From: Bin87 sp965220265
GTDB taxonomy: Bacteria > Chloroflexota > Dehalococcoidia > Lucifugimonadales > UBA3495
Reading direction: 5' to 3'
Length of the DNA stretch: 64,000 nucleotides
Assembly (NCBI GenBank): GCA_965220265.1
Contig: CBDCPM010000004.1
Coordinates: forward strand, 1,054,001-1,118,000
Of this stretch, positions 9,087-19,752 are shown piece after piece. Below the pieces are notes generated by a model that saw only the letters and a program-made list of their open reading frames with translations, had not been told where the DNA came from and searched no databases. Numbering within the stretch: the stretch's first letter is position 1; every line of letters begins with the position of its first letter. The translations under genes were made by a program, and so were the position numbers.

Positions 9087-10913
9087 TTATTTGGCCGACT
9101 TGGCGTACTCCAGGTGGCCGAAGACGCCGGTGATGCTGCCGAAGATGTACTCGGCTACCTCGTCCGGGTCCACCACCAGCGTGGAGCGGATATTCACGAT
9201 GGGGATGGTGCGGTAGTTGTCGTAGGTGTGGTCGCCCATCACCCGTGCCAGCCGGTTCCGCTCGTCCGGGTCGGTTTCCTGCAGGAGCCGGTCATAGGTG
9301 TCGTCATATAACTGGTGTTCCAAATAGGCAGTGCCTCCCGTGGGCAGGCCCGATGTTTCGCTGAATCGGCCTCCGCCGGCGTAGTAGTAGATGCGGGTGT
9401 TGGCGTTGATGGGGCGGAGGGTCACGCGCAAGGGAAGGATGAAGTGGGCGTCGTGCCGGTCGCGGAAGGCGTCGAGGGCGCGGGCGAATTCCACTTCCAC
9501 CAGCTTTACGTTGATGCCGATGTCCTCAAAGGACTGGGCCATAGTCTGAGACACTTCGATTGTTTCGGGCAATCCGGGCAGGCTGCTCTGCCAGACCTCC
9601 AGGCTGAAACGGTTCTGCCCGTTGTCGCCCGGGAAGCCGGCCTGGTCCAGCAGTTGCTTCGCCAGTTCGGGATCGTAGCCGTACTTTTCGTCAAACTGCT
9701 CTTCCCACCGGGTATTCCACCCTTCCAGGGTCGGGTGGAAGATGGTGTTGTACATCGGCTCGCCGCGCCCCTTGAACAGTTCATTGATGATCTGGTCCCG
9801 GTCGATGGCCCGGTTCATGGCCTGGCGAACCAGTACGCCGGTTTCGCCCGGCGCGGTCCAGGGTTCGGTATCGGGGTTCCAGTTCACCTGGGTGACGTAA
9901 TACTGGCCAAAGGGAACGATGGAGAGGCCAACGGTGGGCAGCGGGCTTTCGAGGATCTCCATGCCCTCGTCGACGGCCTGCTGGTGCAGCACCTTGGGCA
10001 CGTCCACCATGTTGGCCTCGCCGGTCAGCAGCATCGCCAGGCGGGTCAGGTCTTCCGGCGTAGTGCTGATGCGCATGTGCTTGAACTCGGGGTTGACGCG
10101 CCAGTGGTCGTAGGGAACAGCCTCATACCGGGCGTATTCCTTGAGCTGGCGTTCCACGAACTGGTAGGCGCCGGTGCCGGCCGGGCCGCTCTCGAACATG
10201 GCGTCGCCCTCAACAGCGTGCTGGGCCGAGCTGCGGACGGCCATGCAGCCGATCTGCAGGATGCTGAAATACCAGGAGGCCACGTCCACCTGCGGCTGGA
10301 CCAGTTTCATTTTGAACGTATAGTCGTCGATGACCTCCATGTCGCCGTTTTCAATCATCTCGGTCATGGAGTTGGCGCCCATGAACCTGCTGAGATGGGC
10401 CTTGCAGCCGGCCAGGGGGTCGGACATCTGCTGGTCGGCGGTGAGGATCACGTCTTTCACGGTGAACTCGCCGTGGCCGAAGTGGAACTGCACTCCCTCC
10501 TGCAAGCGGAAGGTGTACTCGCTGGCGTCGGGGCTAACCTCCCATTCGCGGGCCAGCTGAGGATAGACCTCCGAGACGCCGGTTTTGGGGTCGATGGTGG
10601 TCAGGTTCTCCCACATGGGGCGTAAGACCAGATGCCCGCTGCTGGTGGCGAGCCAGGGATAGAAGGTGTCCTGGGGCAGCGGGGTCACGGCCAAATGGAG
10701 CAAGGTCTCGCTTTCGGCCATGGCCGGCACTTCGGTGGCTACGGGGACCGCGGTGGGTTCCACGCTGGCAGGGGCTTCGGTGGCAGAGGCCGGGGCGGCG
10801 CTTTCCTCCGGAGGGGCGGCCGATTGACCACACGCCCACACCGCAAGCAGGGCCAGCAACAACAGGAGCAGTGGAATCGTGCGAAACGGTTTAGCTTTAC
10901 GAGGACCGGACAT
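9087..10913 (-). CDS. Family-5 (Opp/Dpp-type) substrate-binding lipoprotein, copy 1
   Basis: A roughly 608-residue lipoprotein of the SBP_bac_5 family, binding oligopeptides, nickel or other small solutes outside the membrane. Lipobox LAVWAC precedes an Ala/Pro/Glu linker. Family hallmarks include AREWEVSPDASEYTFRLQEG (about 125-145) and MNRAIDRDQIINELFKGRGE (about 365-385). Three such paralogs lie in tandem here with no permease or ATPase beside them. AGAGG lies 7 bases before the ATG at 10913, so that start is preferred over the GTG two codons upstream. A CRP-like site lies 112 bases upstream. Confidence 0.9.
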   Translation of the reverse strand: MSGPRKAKPFRTIPLLLLLLALLAVWACGQSAAPPEESAAPASATEAPASVEPTAVPVATEVPAMAESETLLHLAVTPLPQDTFYPWLATSSGHLVLRPMWENLTTIDPKTGVSEVYPQLAREWEVSPDASEYTFRLQEGVQFHFGHGEFTVKDVILTADQQMSDPLAGCKAHLSRFMGANSMTEMIENGDMEVIDDYTFKMKLVQPQVDVASWYFSILQIGCMAVRSSAQHAVEGDAMFESGPAGTGAYQFVERQLKEYARYEAVPYDHWRVNPEFKHMRISTTPEDLTRLAMLLTGEANMVDVPKVLHQQAVDEGMEILESPLPTVGLSIVPFGQYYVTQVNWNPDTEPWTAPGETGVLVRQAMNRAIDRDQIINELFKGRGEPMYNTIFHPTLEGWNTRWEEQFDEKYGYDPELAKQLLDQAGFPGDNGQNRFSLEVWQSSLPGLPETIEVSQTMAQSFEDIGINVKLVEVEFARALDAFRDRHDAHFILPLRVTLRPINANTRIYYYAGGGRFSETSGLPTGGTAYLEHQLYDDTYDRLLQETDPDERNRLARVMGDHTYDNYRTIPIVNIRSTLVVDPDEVAEYIFGSITGVFGHLEYAKSAK

Positions 10914-11024
10914 CGTCACACCTCTGTCGTTCGTCGCTTATTCGCGAACCGCGCTTTTACCATTGTTGCCCAAAACGTAACAAAGTCCCTTTTGATTGTC
11001 AATTCTAACTATTGATTGATCAAT

Positions 11025-11040
11025 TGTGATTTATTACACA
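11025..11040 (-). promoter_or_regulatory. CRP/FNR-like operator upstream of copy 1
   Basis: Sixteen bases TGTGATTTATTACACA, one mismatch from TGTGA-N6-TCACA. The same 16 bases occur at 13036-13051, at the same distance from the next paralog, while flanking sequence has diverged. That conservation supports a functional site. Confidence 0.5.
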
Positions 11041-11048
11041 AAGAGAAT

Positions 11049-11073
11049 GGGACAGAATTAAAAATTCCGTCCC
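11049..11073 (-). terminator. Terminator of binding-protein copy 2
   Basis: GGGACAGAATT (11049-11059) pairs with AATTCCGTCCC (11063-11073), with one mismatch. On the minus strand ATTCTCTTT follows. It sits 30 bases after the stop of copy 2. Confidence 0.7.
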
Positions 11074-11102
11074 AAAGATGCCAGGCGAATGTCGCTGTGC
11101 GA

Positions 11103-12923
11103 CTACTTCACGGCTTTGGCGTACTCCAAGTGGCCGAAGACGCCGGTGATGCTGCCGAATATGTACTCAGACACCTCGTCCGGATTAACCACCAGCGTCG
11201 AGCGGATGTTGACGATGGGGATGGTGCGGTAGGTGTCGTAAATGTCGTCGCCCATCACCTGGGCCAGCCGCTCGCGTTCGTCGAGGTCCGTTTCCTCCAG
11301 CAGCCGGTGGTAGGTGTCGTCGTACAGCTGGGCTTCCATGTAGGCCACGCCGCCGGTGGGTATCCCCGTGTCGGGATTGGTCTCTCCGGTGTAGTAGTAG
11401 ATGCGGGCGTTGGCGGTGACGGGCCGGAGGGTCTGGCGCACGGGCAGGACGAAGTGGGCGTCGTGCCGGTCGCGGAAGGCGTCGATGGCGCGGGCGAATT
11501 CCACCTCCACCAGCTTCACGTCGATGCCGATGTCCTCAAAGGACTGGGCCACCGTCTGGGAAACCTCGATGGTTTCGGGCAGTCCGGGCAGGCTACTTTG
11601 CCAGACCTCCAGGCTGAAACGGTTCTGGCCATTGTCGCCCGGGAAGCCGGCCTGGTCCAGCAGTTGCTTCGCCAGTTCGGGATCGTAGCCGTACTTGTCG
11701 TCAAACTCCTCCTCCCACCGGGTATTCCAACCCTCGAGGGTCTGGTGGAAAATGGTGTTGTACATCGGCTCGCCCCGGCCCTTGAACAGTTCGTTGATGA
11801 TCTGCTCGCGGTCGATGGAGCGGTTCATGGCCTGCCTGACCAGGACGCCGGTCTCACCGGGCGCGGTCCAGGGTTCGGTGTCGGGGTTCCAGTTGACCTG
11901 GCTGACATAGTACTGACCGAAGGGGATGATGGTCAGGCCGACGGTGGGCAGCGGGCTTTCGAGGATCTCCATGCCTTCGTCGAGGGCCTGCTGGTGAAGG
12001 ACCTTGGGCACGTCCACCATATTGGCCTCGCCGGTGAGCAGCAGGGCCAGGCGGGTCAGGTCTTCCGGCGTTGTGGTGATGCGCATGTGCTTGAACTCGG
12101 GGTTCACGCGCCAGTGGTCGTAGGGCACCGCCTCGTACTCGGTGTATTCCTTGAGTTCGCGATTGACGAACTGGTAGGCGCCGGTGCCGGCCGGGCCGCT
12201 CTCGAACATGGCGTCGCCTTCGGAGGCGTACTGGGCCGAGCTGCGGACCGCCATACAGCCGATCTGCAGGATGTTGAAATACCAGGAGGCCACGTCCACC
12301 TGTGGGCGGGCGAGGCTCATCTTGAAGGTGTAGTCGTCGATGATCTCCAGGTCGCCATTTTCGAGCATCCCGGTCATGGAGTCGGTCCCCATGAATCTGC
12401 TGAGGGTGGCCTTGCAGCCGGCCAGGGGGTCGGACATCTGCTGGTCCGCGGTGAAGATGACATCTTTCACCGTGAACTCGCCCTGTCCGAAGTGGAACTG
12501 CACGCCCTCGCGCAGATAGAAGGTGTACTCGCTGGCGTCGGCACTGATCTCCCAATCGCGAGCCAGTTGGGGATGGACCTCGGAGACGCCGGTCTCAGGC
12601 GACATCGTGGTCAGGTTCTCCCACATGGGGCGGAAGACCAGATGGCCGCTGCTGGTGGCGAGCCAGGGATAGAAGGTGTCCTGGGGCAGCGGGGTGACGG
12701 CCAGGTGGAGCATTGTCTCGCTTTCGGCCATGGCCGGCACTTCGGTGGCTACGGGGACCGCGGTGGGTTCCACGCTGGCAGGGGCTTCGGTGGCAGAGGC
12801 CGGGGCGGCGCTTTCCTCCGGAGGGGCGGCCGATTGACCACACGCCCACACCGCAAGCAGGGCCAGTAACAACAGAAGCAGTGAAATCGTGCGAAACGGT
12901 TTAGCTATTCGATGAACGGACAT
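11103..12923 (-). CDS. Family-5 (Opp/Dpp-type) substrate-binding lipoprotein, copy 2
   Basis: Close paralog of the gene at 9087, with the same domain order and the same lipobox LAVWAC. Bases 12715-12866 (signal peptide end and linker) are identical to 10705-10856 for 152 bases, while the rest differs at many mainly third-codon positions. This suggests gene conversion. Differences cluster near the C terminus (TGETNPDTGIPTGG versus AGGGRFSETSGLPTGG), possibly changing ligand preference. GGAGG lies 7 bases before the second ATG (12923), which I use; the first ATG at 12929 is too close to it. Confidence 0.9.
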   Translation of the reverse strand: MSVHRIAKPFRTISLLLLLLALLAVWACGQSAAPPEESAAPASATEAPASVEPTAVPVATEVPAMAESETMLHLAVTPLPQDTFYPWLATSSGHLVFRPMWENLTTMSPETGVSEVHPQLARDWEISADASEYTFYLREGVQFHFGQGEFTVKDVIFTADQQMSDPLAGCKATLSRFMGTDSMTGMLENGDLEIIDDYTFKMSLARPQVDVASWYFNILQIGCMAVRSSAQYASEGDAMFESGPAGTGAYQFVNRELKEYTEYEAVPYDHWRVNPEFKHMRITTTPEDLTRLALLLTGEANMVDVPKVLHQQALDEGMEILESPLPTVGLTIIPFGQYYVSQVNWNPDTEPWTAPGETGVLVRQAMNRSIDREQIINELFKGRGEPMYNTIFHQTLEGWNTRWEEEFDDKYGYDPELAKQLLDQAGFPGDNGQNRFSLEVWQSSLPGLPETIEVSQTVAQSFEDIGIDVKLVEVEFARAIDAFRDRHDAHFVLPVRQTLRPVTANARIYYYTGETNPDTGIPTGGVAYMEAQLYDDTYHRLLEETDLDERERLAQVMGDDIYDTYRTIPIVNIRSTLVVNPDEVSEYIFGSITGVFGHLEYAKAVK

Positions 12924-13035
12924 CGTCATACCTCCGTCGTTAGTCGCCTAATCGCGCACCGCGCTTGCGCCTTCGTTACTGAAAACGTTACCAGTTAGCC
13001 TTTTTATTGTCAATAATGATTATTATAAACGCTTT

Positions 13036-13051
13036 TGTGATTTATTACACA
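13036..13051 (-). promoter_or_regulatory. CRP/FNR-like operator upstream of copy 2
   Basis: Identical 16-base palindrome to 11025-11040, 113 bases upstream of the copy-2 start. It abuts the terminator of copy 3. Confidence 0.5.
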
Positions 13052-13053
13052 AT

Positions 13054-13084
13054 AAAAAAGGGACGAAATTACGCATTCCGTCCC
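13054..13084 (-). terminator. Terminator of binding-protein copy 3
   Basis: On the minus strand GGGACGGAAT pairs with ATTTCGTCCC (one mismatch) over a short loop and runs into TTTTTT (13054-13059 on the plus strand as A's). This is a textbook intrinsic terminator just after the copy-3 stop. Confidence 0.85.
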
Positions 13085-13112
13085 GAACAGATCGGCGAAT
13101 GTCGCCTTGCGG

Positions 13113-14942
13113 CTACTTCACGGCTTTGGCGTACTCCAGGTGGCCGAAGACACCGGTGAGGCTGCCGAACTTGTACTCGGCCACCTCGTCCGGATTAACC
13201 ACCAGCGTCGAGCGGATGTTTACGACGGGAATTGTGCGGTAGGTATCGTAAATGTCGTCGCCCATTTTCATGATGAGTTCGTGGCGTACCTGGGGATCTG
13301 TTTCCACCAGCAACCGCTCGTAGGTATCATCGTACAACTGCCCTTCCATGTACAGGACCCCCCCGGTGGGCCGCCCCAGGTCAGAATCAATGGGCCCGGT
13401 ATAGTAGTAGATGCGCGTGTTGGCGTTGATCTGCCGGATGGTCTGGCGCGCGGGGAGGAGGAAGTGGGCGTCGTGCTGGTCGCGGAAGGCGTCCAGGGCA
13501 CGGGCGAATTCAACCTCCGTCAGCCTGGCGTCAATCCCGATATCCTCAAAGGACTGCGCAACTGTCTGCGCGACTTCAATGGTCTCCGGCAGGCCGGGCA
13601 GGCTGGTCTGGTACACCTCCATGAAGAAGCGGTCCCGCCCGTTATCGCCGGGGTAGCCGGCCTCGTCCAGCAGCTGTTTGGCCCTTTCCGGGTCGTAGCC
13701 GTACTTATCGTCGAACTCCTCCTCCCAGCGCGGGTTCCATCCCTCGAGGGTCTGGTGGAAGATGGTGTTGTACATGGGCTCGCCGCGACCCTTGAACAGC
13801 TCGTTGATGATCTGCTCACGATTGATGGCACGGTTCAGGGCCTCGCGGACCTTGGAGCCGGTCTCTCCGGGGGCGTTCCACGGCTCGGTGTCGGGGTTCC
13901 AGTTGACCTGGCTGACGTAGTACTGACCCAGCGGGAAGAGCGAAAGGCCAACGGAGGGCAGCGGGCTCTCGAACACCTCCATGCCCTCGTCGATGGCCTG
14001 CTGGTGCAGCACCTTGGGCACGTCCACCATGTTGGCCTCGCCGGTGAGCAGCATCGCCAGCCGGGTCAGGTCCTCGGGCGTGGTGCTGATCCGCAGGCGC
14101 TGGAACTCGGGGGTCACCCGCCAGTGGTCGTAGGGCACCGCCTCGTACTCGGTGTACTCCTTCAGTTCGCGGTTCACGAACTGGAAGCCGCCGGTTCCAG
14201 CGGGGCCGGTCTCGAACATGGAGTCTCCCTCGGCCTCGTGCTGGGCCGCGCTGCGGACGGCGGCGCAGGGGATCACCAGGATGTTGAACCACCAGTCGGC
14301 CACGTCCACTTGCGGCTGGGCCAGGTCCATCCGGAAGGTGTAGTCGTCGATGACCTCCATCTTCCCGGCATCGACCATCTCGGTCATGGAGTCGAAGCCC
14401 ATGAACCGCGACAGGGGGCCCTTGCAGCCGGCCAGAGGGTCGGACATCTGCTGGTCGATGGTGAGAATGACATCCTTGACGGTGAACTCACCCCAGCCGT
14501 GGTGGAGCTCGACACCTTCCTGGAGGTAGAAGGTGTACTCGCTGGCGTCGGCGTTGACATCCCACGCCCGGGCAAGCTGGGGCAAGATGACGGAGACACC
14601 GGTTTCCGGGGAGATGGTGGTCAGGTTCTCCCACATGGGGCGGAAGACCAGGTGGCCGCTGCTGGTGGCCAGCCACGGCAGGTAGGTGTCCTGGGGCAGC
14701 GGGGTCACGGCCAGGTGGAGATAACTATCTTCATCGGCCATGGCCGGCATGGCGGTGGGCTCCGGGGCGGCGGTCGCCGCGGCCTGGGCGGGTGCTGCCG
14801 GCGCATCGGTGGCAGCGGCGGGCGGAGCGGTCTGTGCCGCCGGAGCTTCAGAGCCGCCGCAGGCCCAGACGGCTGCCAAGGATAACAGCAGCGCAAGTGC
14901 GACAACGATGCGCGGCAGGCGAGCCAGACGATAAATTGCCAT
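13113..14942 (-). CDS. Family-5 (Opp/Dpp-type) substrate-binding lipoprotein, copy 3
   Basis: The most diverged of the three tandem paralogs, 609 residues. Lipobox LAAVWAC with Cys28, then an Ala/Pro-rich linker (APAAQTAPPAAATDAP). Core motifs match copies 1 and 2 (PWLATSSGHLVFRPMWENLT; INELFKGRGEPMYNTIFHQ). TGGAGGT lies 8 bases before the ATG. It is first in the minus-strand order and is preceded by a distinct inverted repeat rather than the CRP-like site of the others, so it may respond to a different signal. Confidence 0.9.
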   Translation of the reverse strand: MAIYRLARLPRIVVALALLLSLAAVWACGGSEAPAAQTAPPAAATDAPAAPAQAAATAAPEPTAMPAMADEDSYLHLAVTPLPQDTYLPWLATSSGHLVFRPMWENLTTISPETGVSVILPQLARAWDVNADASEYTFYLQEGVELHHGWGEFTVKDVILTIDQQMSDPLAGCKGPLSRFMGFDSMTEMVDAGKMEVIDDYTFRMDLAQPQVDVADWWFNILVIPCAAVRSAAQHEAEGDSMFETGPAGTGGFQFVNRELKEYTEYEAVPYDHWRVTPEFQRLRISTTPEDLTRLAMLLTGEANMVDVPKVLHQQAIDEGMEVFESPLPSVGLSLFPLGQYYVSQVNWNPDTEPWNAPGETGSKVREALNRAINREQIINELFKGRGEPMYNTIFHQTLEGWNPRWEEEFDDKYGYDPERAKQLLDEAGYPGDNGRDRFFMEVYQTSLPGLPETIEVAQTVAQSFEDIGIDARLTEVEFARALDAFRDQHDAHFLLPARQTIRQINANTRIYYYTGPIDSDLGRPTGGVLYMEGQLYDDTYERLLVETDPQVRHELIMKMGDDIYDTYRTIPVVNIRSTLVVNPDEVAEYKFGSLTGVFGHLEYAKAVK

Positions 14943-15038
14943 ATAGTTACCTCCAGATGTTCAGTTGCTATAAGACCCCTGCAAAAAAGGGGCTTTTCGT
15001 TTCCCGCCAGACAGTACCATCGGCAAATTGCAAAGTCA

Positions 15039-15059
15039 ATTATCATATTGCATGATAAT
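15039..15059 (-). promoter_or_regulatory. Inverted-repeat operator upstream of copy 3
   Basis: ATTATCAT and ATGATAAT form a perfect 8-bp inverted repeat around ATTGC, about 97 bases before the start of copy 3. The GATAAT-like half sites resemble Fur-family boxes; this is inference. Confidence 0.45.
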
Positions 15060-15210
15060 ATGCACAGGCAAACATCGGCATTTCGCCTGCGAACTGCGGC
15101 GCGCGTCAGCGATTGCGGGAGGGGATCAGCACACGAGCGCCGGCATTATCGATCCCGTTGACCGGTCGGCAATCAGCAACCCGGAGACGCCGCATCGTAG
15201 CGGCCGAGGA

Positions 15211-16611
15211 TCAGAATTCTGCGTTGCGGGGAGTGCGTGGGAAGGCGATGATGTCGCGTATGTTCTGCATGCCGGTGGCAAACTGGACGGTGCGCTCGAA
15301 GCCCAGGCCGAAGCCGGCGTGGGGAGCGGTGCCGTAGCGGCGCAGGTCCAGGTACCACCAGTAGGGGGCATCGTCCAGGCCGGATTCGGCCATGCGACGC
15401 TGCAACACGTCAAGCCGTTCCTCGCGCTGGCTTCCGCCGATGATCTCGCCGATGCGGGGCACCAGCACGTCCATGGCGCGGACGGTCTCCCCGTCGTCAC
15501 TCAGGCGCATGTAGAAGGCCTTGATGCTGCTGGGGTAATCGGTGACGATGACGGGGCGGCCCACCTTGCGCTCGGTGAGGTAACGCTCGTGCTCGGACTG
15601 GAGGTCGGCGCCCCACTCCACGGGGTACTCGAAGGACTCGCCGGAGGACCGGAGGGCGGCGACGGCCTCGGTATAGGTCATGCGCTCGAAGTCGGAGTTG
15701 GAGATGTCCTCCAGGGTCTGGATGAGCTCCTGGTCGTAGAAGCGGTTGAAGAAAGCCATGTCCTCGGGGCAGGTTTCGAGGACGTGGGCAAAGATGCTGC
15801 GCAGGAAGTCCTCGGCCAGCTGGGCCAGGCCGTCGAGGTCGCAGAAGGCGACCTCCGGCTCGACCATCCAGAACTCGGCCAGGTGGCGGGAGGTGTTGGA
15901 GTTTTCGGCGCGGAAGGTGGGGCCGAAGGTGTACACGTCGGACATTGACTGGGCGAAGATTTCCGCCTCCAGCTGTCCACTGACGGTGAGGAAGGCGGGC
16001 CGGCCGAAGAAGTCGGCGTCGTTGTCCACCCGACCGTCGGCCAGGGGCAGGTTGTTGAGGTCGAGGGTGGTGGCGCGGAACATGGCGCCGGCGCCCTCGG
16101 CGTCGCTGGCGGTGATGATGGGGGTCTGGATGTAGAGGAACCCGCGCTCCTGGTAGAACTTGTGAATGCCAAAGGCCATGGCGTTGCGGACGCGGGCCAC
16201 CGCGCCGAAGGTGTTGGTTCGGGGCCGCAGGTGGGCCAGCTCGCGCAGGAACTCCAAGGTATGCCGCTTCTTCTGAAGAGGGTATTCCTCAGGGTCCGCG
16301 CCGCCGAGAAGCTCCAGGCTCGCCGCGGCGATCTCATACTTCTGGCCCCGGCCCAGCGAATCCTGCAGTGTGCCGTCGGCGCTGACGCTGCACCCCGTGG
16401 TCAGCCCGTTCACCAGCGAGTAGTCCGGGCAGTTGGCGTCGACCACGATCTGCAGATCGGCCAGGGTCGACCCGTCGTTGATCTGCACGAAGGCGACGCC
16501 GCCGGAGGAACGAACGGTCTTCACCCAGCCCTTCACGTTGACGGGGCCGGTGACATCGCCGGAGCTCTCGGCGGAGAGGAGGTCTTTGATGCGGGTGCGA
16601 TGGGCAGGCAT
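15211..16611 (-). CDS. asnS: Asparaginyl-tRNA synthetase
   Basis: A 466-residue class IIb aminoacyl-tRNA synthetase charging tRNA-Asn. The N-terminal OB-fold anticodon-binding domain (about 20-110; VNVKGWVKTVRSSGGVAFV) precedes the class II core. Motif 2 is TFRAENSNTSRHLAEFWMVE (about 240-258) and motif 3 is GFGLGFERTVQF near the C terminus. The AEF and NTSRH residues favour Asn over Asp specificity. GGAGG lies 7 bases before the ATG. gatC and gatA lie nearby: the amidotransferase would then mainly serve Gln-tRNA(Gln). Confidence 0.95.
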   Translation of the reverse strand: MPAHRTRIKDLLSAESSGDVTGPVNVKGWVKTVRSSGGVAFVQINDGSTLADLQIVVDANCPDYSLVNGLTTGCSVSADGTLQDSLGRGQKYEIAAASLELLGGADPEEYPLQKKRHTLEFLRELAHLRPRTNTFGAVARVRNAMAFGIHKFYQERGFLYIQTPIITASDAEGAGAMFRATTLDLNNLPLADGRVDNDADFFGRPAFLTVSGQLEAEIFAQSMSDVYTFGPTFRAENSNTSRHLAEFWMVEPEVAFCDLDGLAQLAEDFLRSIFAHVLETCPEDMAFFNRFYDQELIQTLEDISNSDFERMTYTEAVAALRSSGESFEYPVEWGADLQSEHERYLTERKVGRPVIVTDYPSSIKAFYMRLSDDGETVRAMDVLVPRIGEIIGGSQREERLDVLQRRMAESGLDDAPYWWYLDLRRYGTAPHAGFGLGFERTVQFATGMQNIRDIIAFPRTPRNAEF

Positions 16612-16728
16612 GGCGGGCCTCCGGGGGGTGGGGGTTATGGGGCGGATTTTAGCATACGGACAGCGTCAGTCTTTCTTTGGGCGCCGGTGGGTATAATGAT
16701 CGTAGGTGTACGAAGGAACGTAGCCCTG

Positions 16729-18120
16729 ATGATACCCGGTGAAATTGCCAACCTCGTCACACAGGGAGAATCCGAAACGCTGGAGTTCAAAAAGACCACC
16801 GGCGAACGGGTCGAGGTCTCCAAAACTACCTGCGCCATGCTCAATCATCGCGGGGGCGTCGTCCTGATTGGCGTTGCCAAGGACGGAACCATCGTCGGCC
16901 AGGATGTGAGCGACGGCACGATTGAGCGTGTGGCGGCGGAGTTGCAAAATATCGACCCGCCAGTTTTCCCCACCGTGGACCGCGTTCCCGTGGGGTATGG
17001 CAAAACAGTGCTGATGATACGAGTCAGCCGTGGAGCAATGCGGCCTTACGCCCACAAAAATATCCCTTACCGCAGAGTCGGCAATACCACCCGGCGTATA
17101 ACTCAGGAAGAGTATAGCCAAACTTTGCTTGAACGGATGCACAACGAAGAGCGTTGGGAAAACCAGCCGGCCGTCGGCTGGTCAATTGACGACCTGGACC
17201 TTGACGAGCTCCGTCGCACGGTCGTCGAATCGATCAGGATGAGCAGAGGCGATCCCGGGACTACCGACCCTGAGGATTTACTGTTGGGCATGGGCCTCAT
17301 CAAGGACGGCGCATTGCTGCGGGCCGCCGTTGCTTTGTTCGGAAATAACCGGCGCGTCGCCGCCGAGTGGACACAATGTCTATTGAGAGTTGCCCGTTTT
17401 CAAGGTATTGACCGTACCGAGTTTCTGGACAACCGGCAATTCCGCGGCAACGCCTTTACGCTGCTGACTCAGGCAGAACGATTTATTCAGGAGCATCTGC
17501 CCATCGCGGGGCGCATTGTGCAATCTTCTTTTGTGCGTGAGGACGAACCCTTGTACCCACCGCTGGCGTTGCGGGAAGCCCTGGCCAACGCTTTCTGCCA
17601 CCGCGATTACACCAGCGGCGGTGGGTCGGTGGGCGTTGGCATTTACGACGACCGCCTGGAAATTACCTCGATCGGCACACTGCACTTTGGTTTGACGCCT
17701 GAGATGCTTTTCCTATCCCACGAATCGCGGCCCTGGAATCCGCTGATTGCCAATGCGTTCTACCGGCGTGGGATCATTGAACAGTGGGTACGGGGAACGA
17801 TTAAGATGGCGCAGCTAACCACCGCTGCCGGCCTGCCCCACCCGGAAATTGAGGACGGCTTTGACTCCGTTACCGTTCGTTTCCGCCCCAGCCACTATGT
17901 GCCACCACTTCGGGTAGAGCATGACCTTACCGAGCGGCAGAGAGGCATACTTGCGTTGCTGAACGCATCTGGCACTGGGTTAGCATTACGAGAAATCCTC
18001 CCCCGCCTTGAGGACGATATTGACCGGCGACAAGTGCAACGGGACTTGGCGACACTGAAAGAACTGAATCTGGTCACGAATTCCGGTCAAGGTCGCGCTA
18101 CCAGATGGCAACTCGTCTGA
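16729..18120 (+). CDS. AlbA_2 (Schlafen-type) ATP-binding protein with C-terminal HTH
   Basis: A 463-residue protein. Residues 1-115 form an AlbA_2/Schlafen-like domain (GESETLEFKKT ... LNHRGGVVLIGVAKDGTIVGQ). A central ATP-binding domain like RecG-type COG2865 proteins follows (YPPLALREALANAFCHRDYT). The C terminus is a winged helix (DIDRRQVQRDLATLKELNLV). The family is linked to transcription control or defence; the exact role is unknown. A long in-frame extension upstream is antisense to asnS and not coding. AAGGAA about 10 bases before ATG 16729 supports this start, and TATAAT at 16692-16697 is a likely -10 box. Confidence 0.8.
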   Translation: MIPGEIANLVTQGESETLEFKKTTGERVEVSKTTCAMLNHRGGVVLIGVAKDGTIVGQDVSDGTIERVAAELQNIDPPVFPTVDRVPVGYGKTVLMIRVSRGAMRPYAHKNIPYRRVGNTTRRITQEEYSQTLLERMHNEERWENQPAVGWSIDDLDLDELRRTVVESIRMSRGDPGTTDPEDLLLGMGLIKDGALLRAAVALFGNNRRVAAEWTQCLLRVARFQGIDRTEFLDNRQFRGNAFTLLTQAERFIQEHLPIAGRIVQSSFVREDEPLYPPLALREALANAFCHRDYTSGGGSVGVGIYDDRLEITSIGTLHFGLTPEMLFLSHESRPWNPLIANAFYRRGIIEQWVRGTIKMAQLTTAAGLPHPEIEDGFDSVTVRFRPSHYVPPLRVEHDLTERQRGILALLNASGTGLALREILPRLEDDIDRRQVQRDLATLKELNLVTNSGQGRATRWQLV

Positions 18121-18129
18121 GTTGCCATC

Positions 18130-18196
18130 TGTCGCAATTAATGTCGCAATTAGGGTGCAATTAATGTCGCATTTGTCGCAATTACGGTGCAATTAA
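18130..18196. repeat. Short degenerate tandem repeat after the AlbA_2 gene
   Basis: About 67 bases built from alternating TGTCGCAATTA and GGTGCAATTAA units with a partial TGTCGCA unit. It begins 10 bases after the stop codon of the AlbA_2 gene. Confidence 0.75.
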
Positions 18197-18248
18197 CCTT
18201 CCAAGCAGGGATCACCGGCCCCGGTGGGGGATGGCCGGCCGCGCGGCG

Positions 18249-19748
<1,500 letters not shown>

Positions 19749-19752
19749 GACG

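Noticed and set aside
11016..12869. Very long plus-strand open frame (617 codons) and similar ones at 9315-10625 and 13107-14885
   Set aside because: They are mirror images of the minus-strand binding-protein genes, lack ribosome-binding sites and read as low-complexity Val/Gly/His-rich sequence caused by GC-rich codon bias.
16162..16728. 189-codon extension of the AlbA_2 gene
   Set aside because: It is antisense to asnS; the domain and a ribosome-binding site begin at 16729.
18130..18196. CRISPR-like array
   Set aside because: Units are about 11-12 bases, contiguous and without unique spacers.
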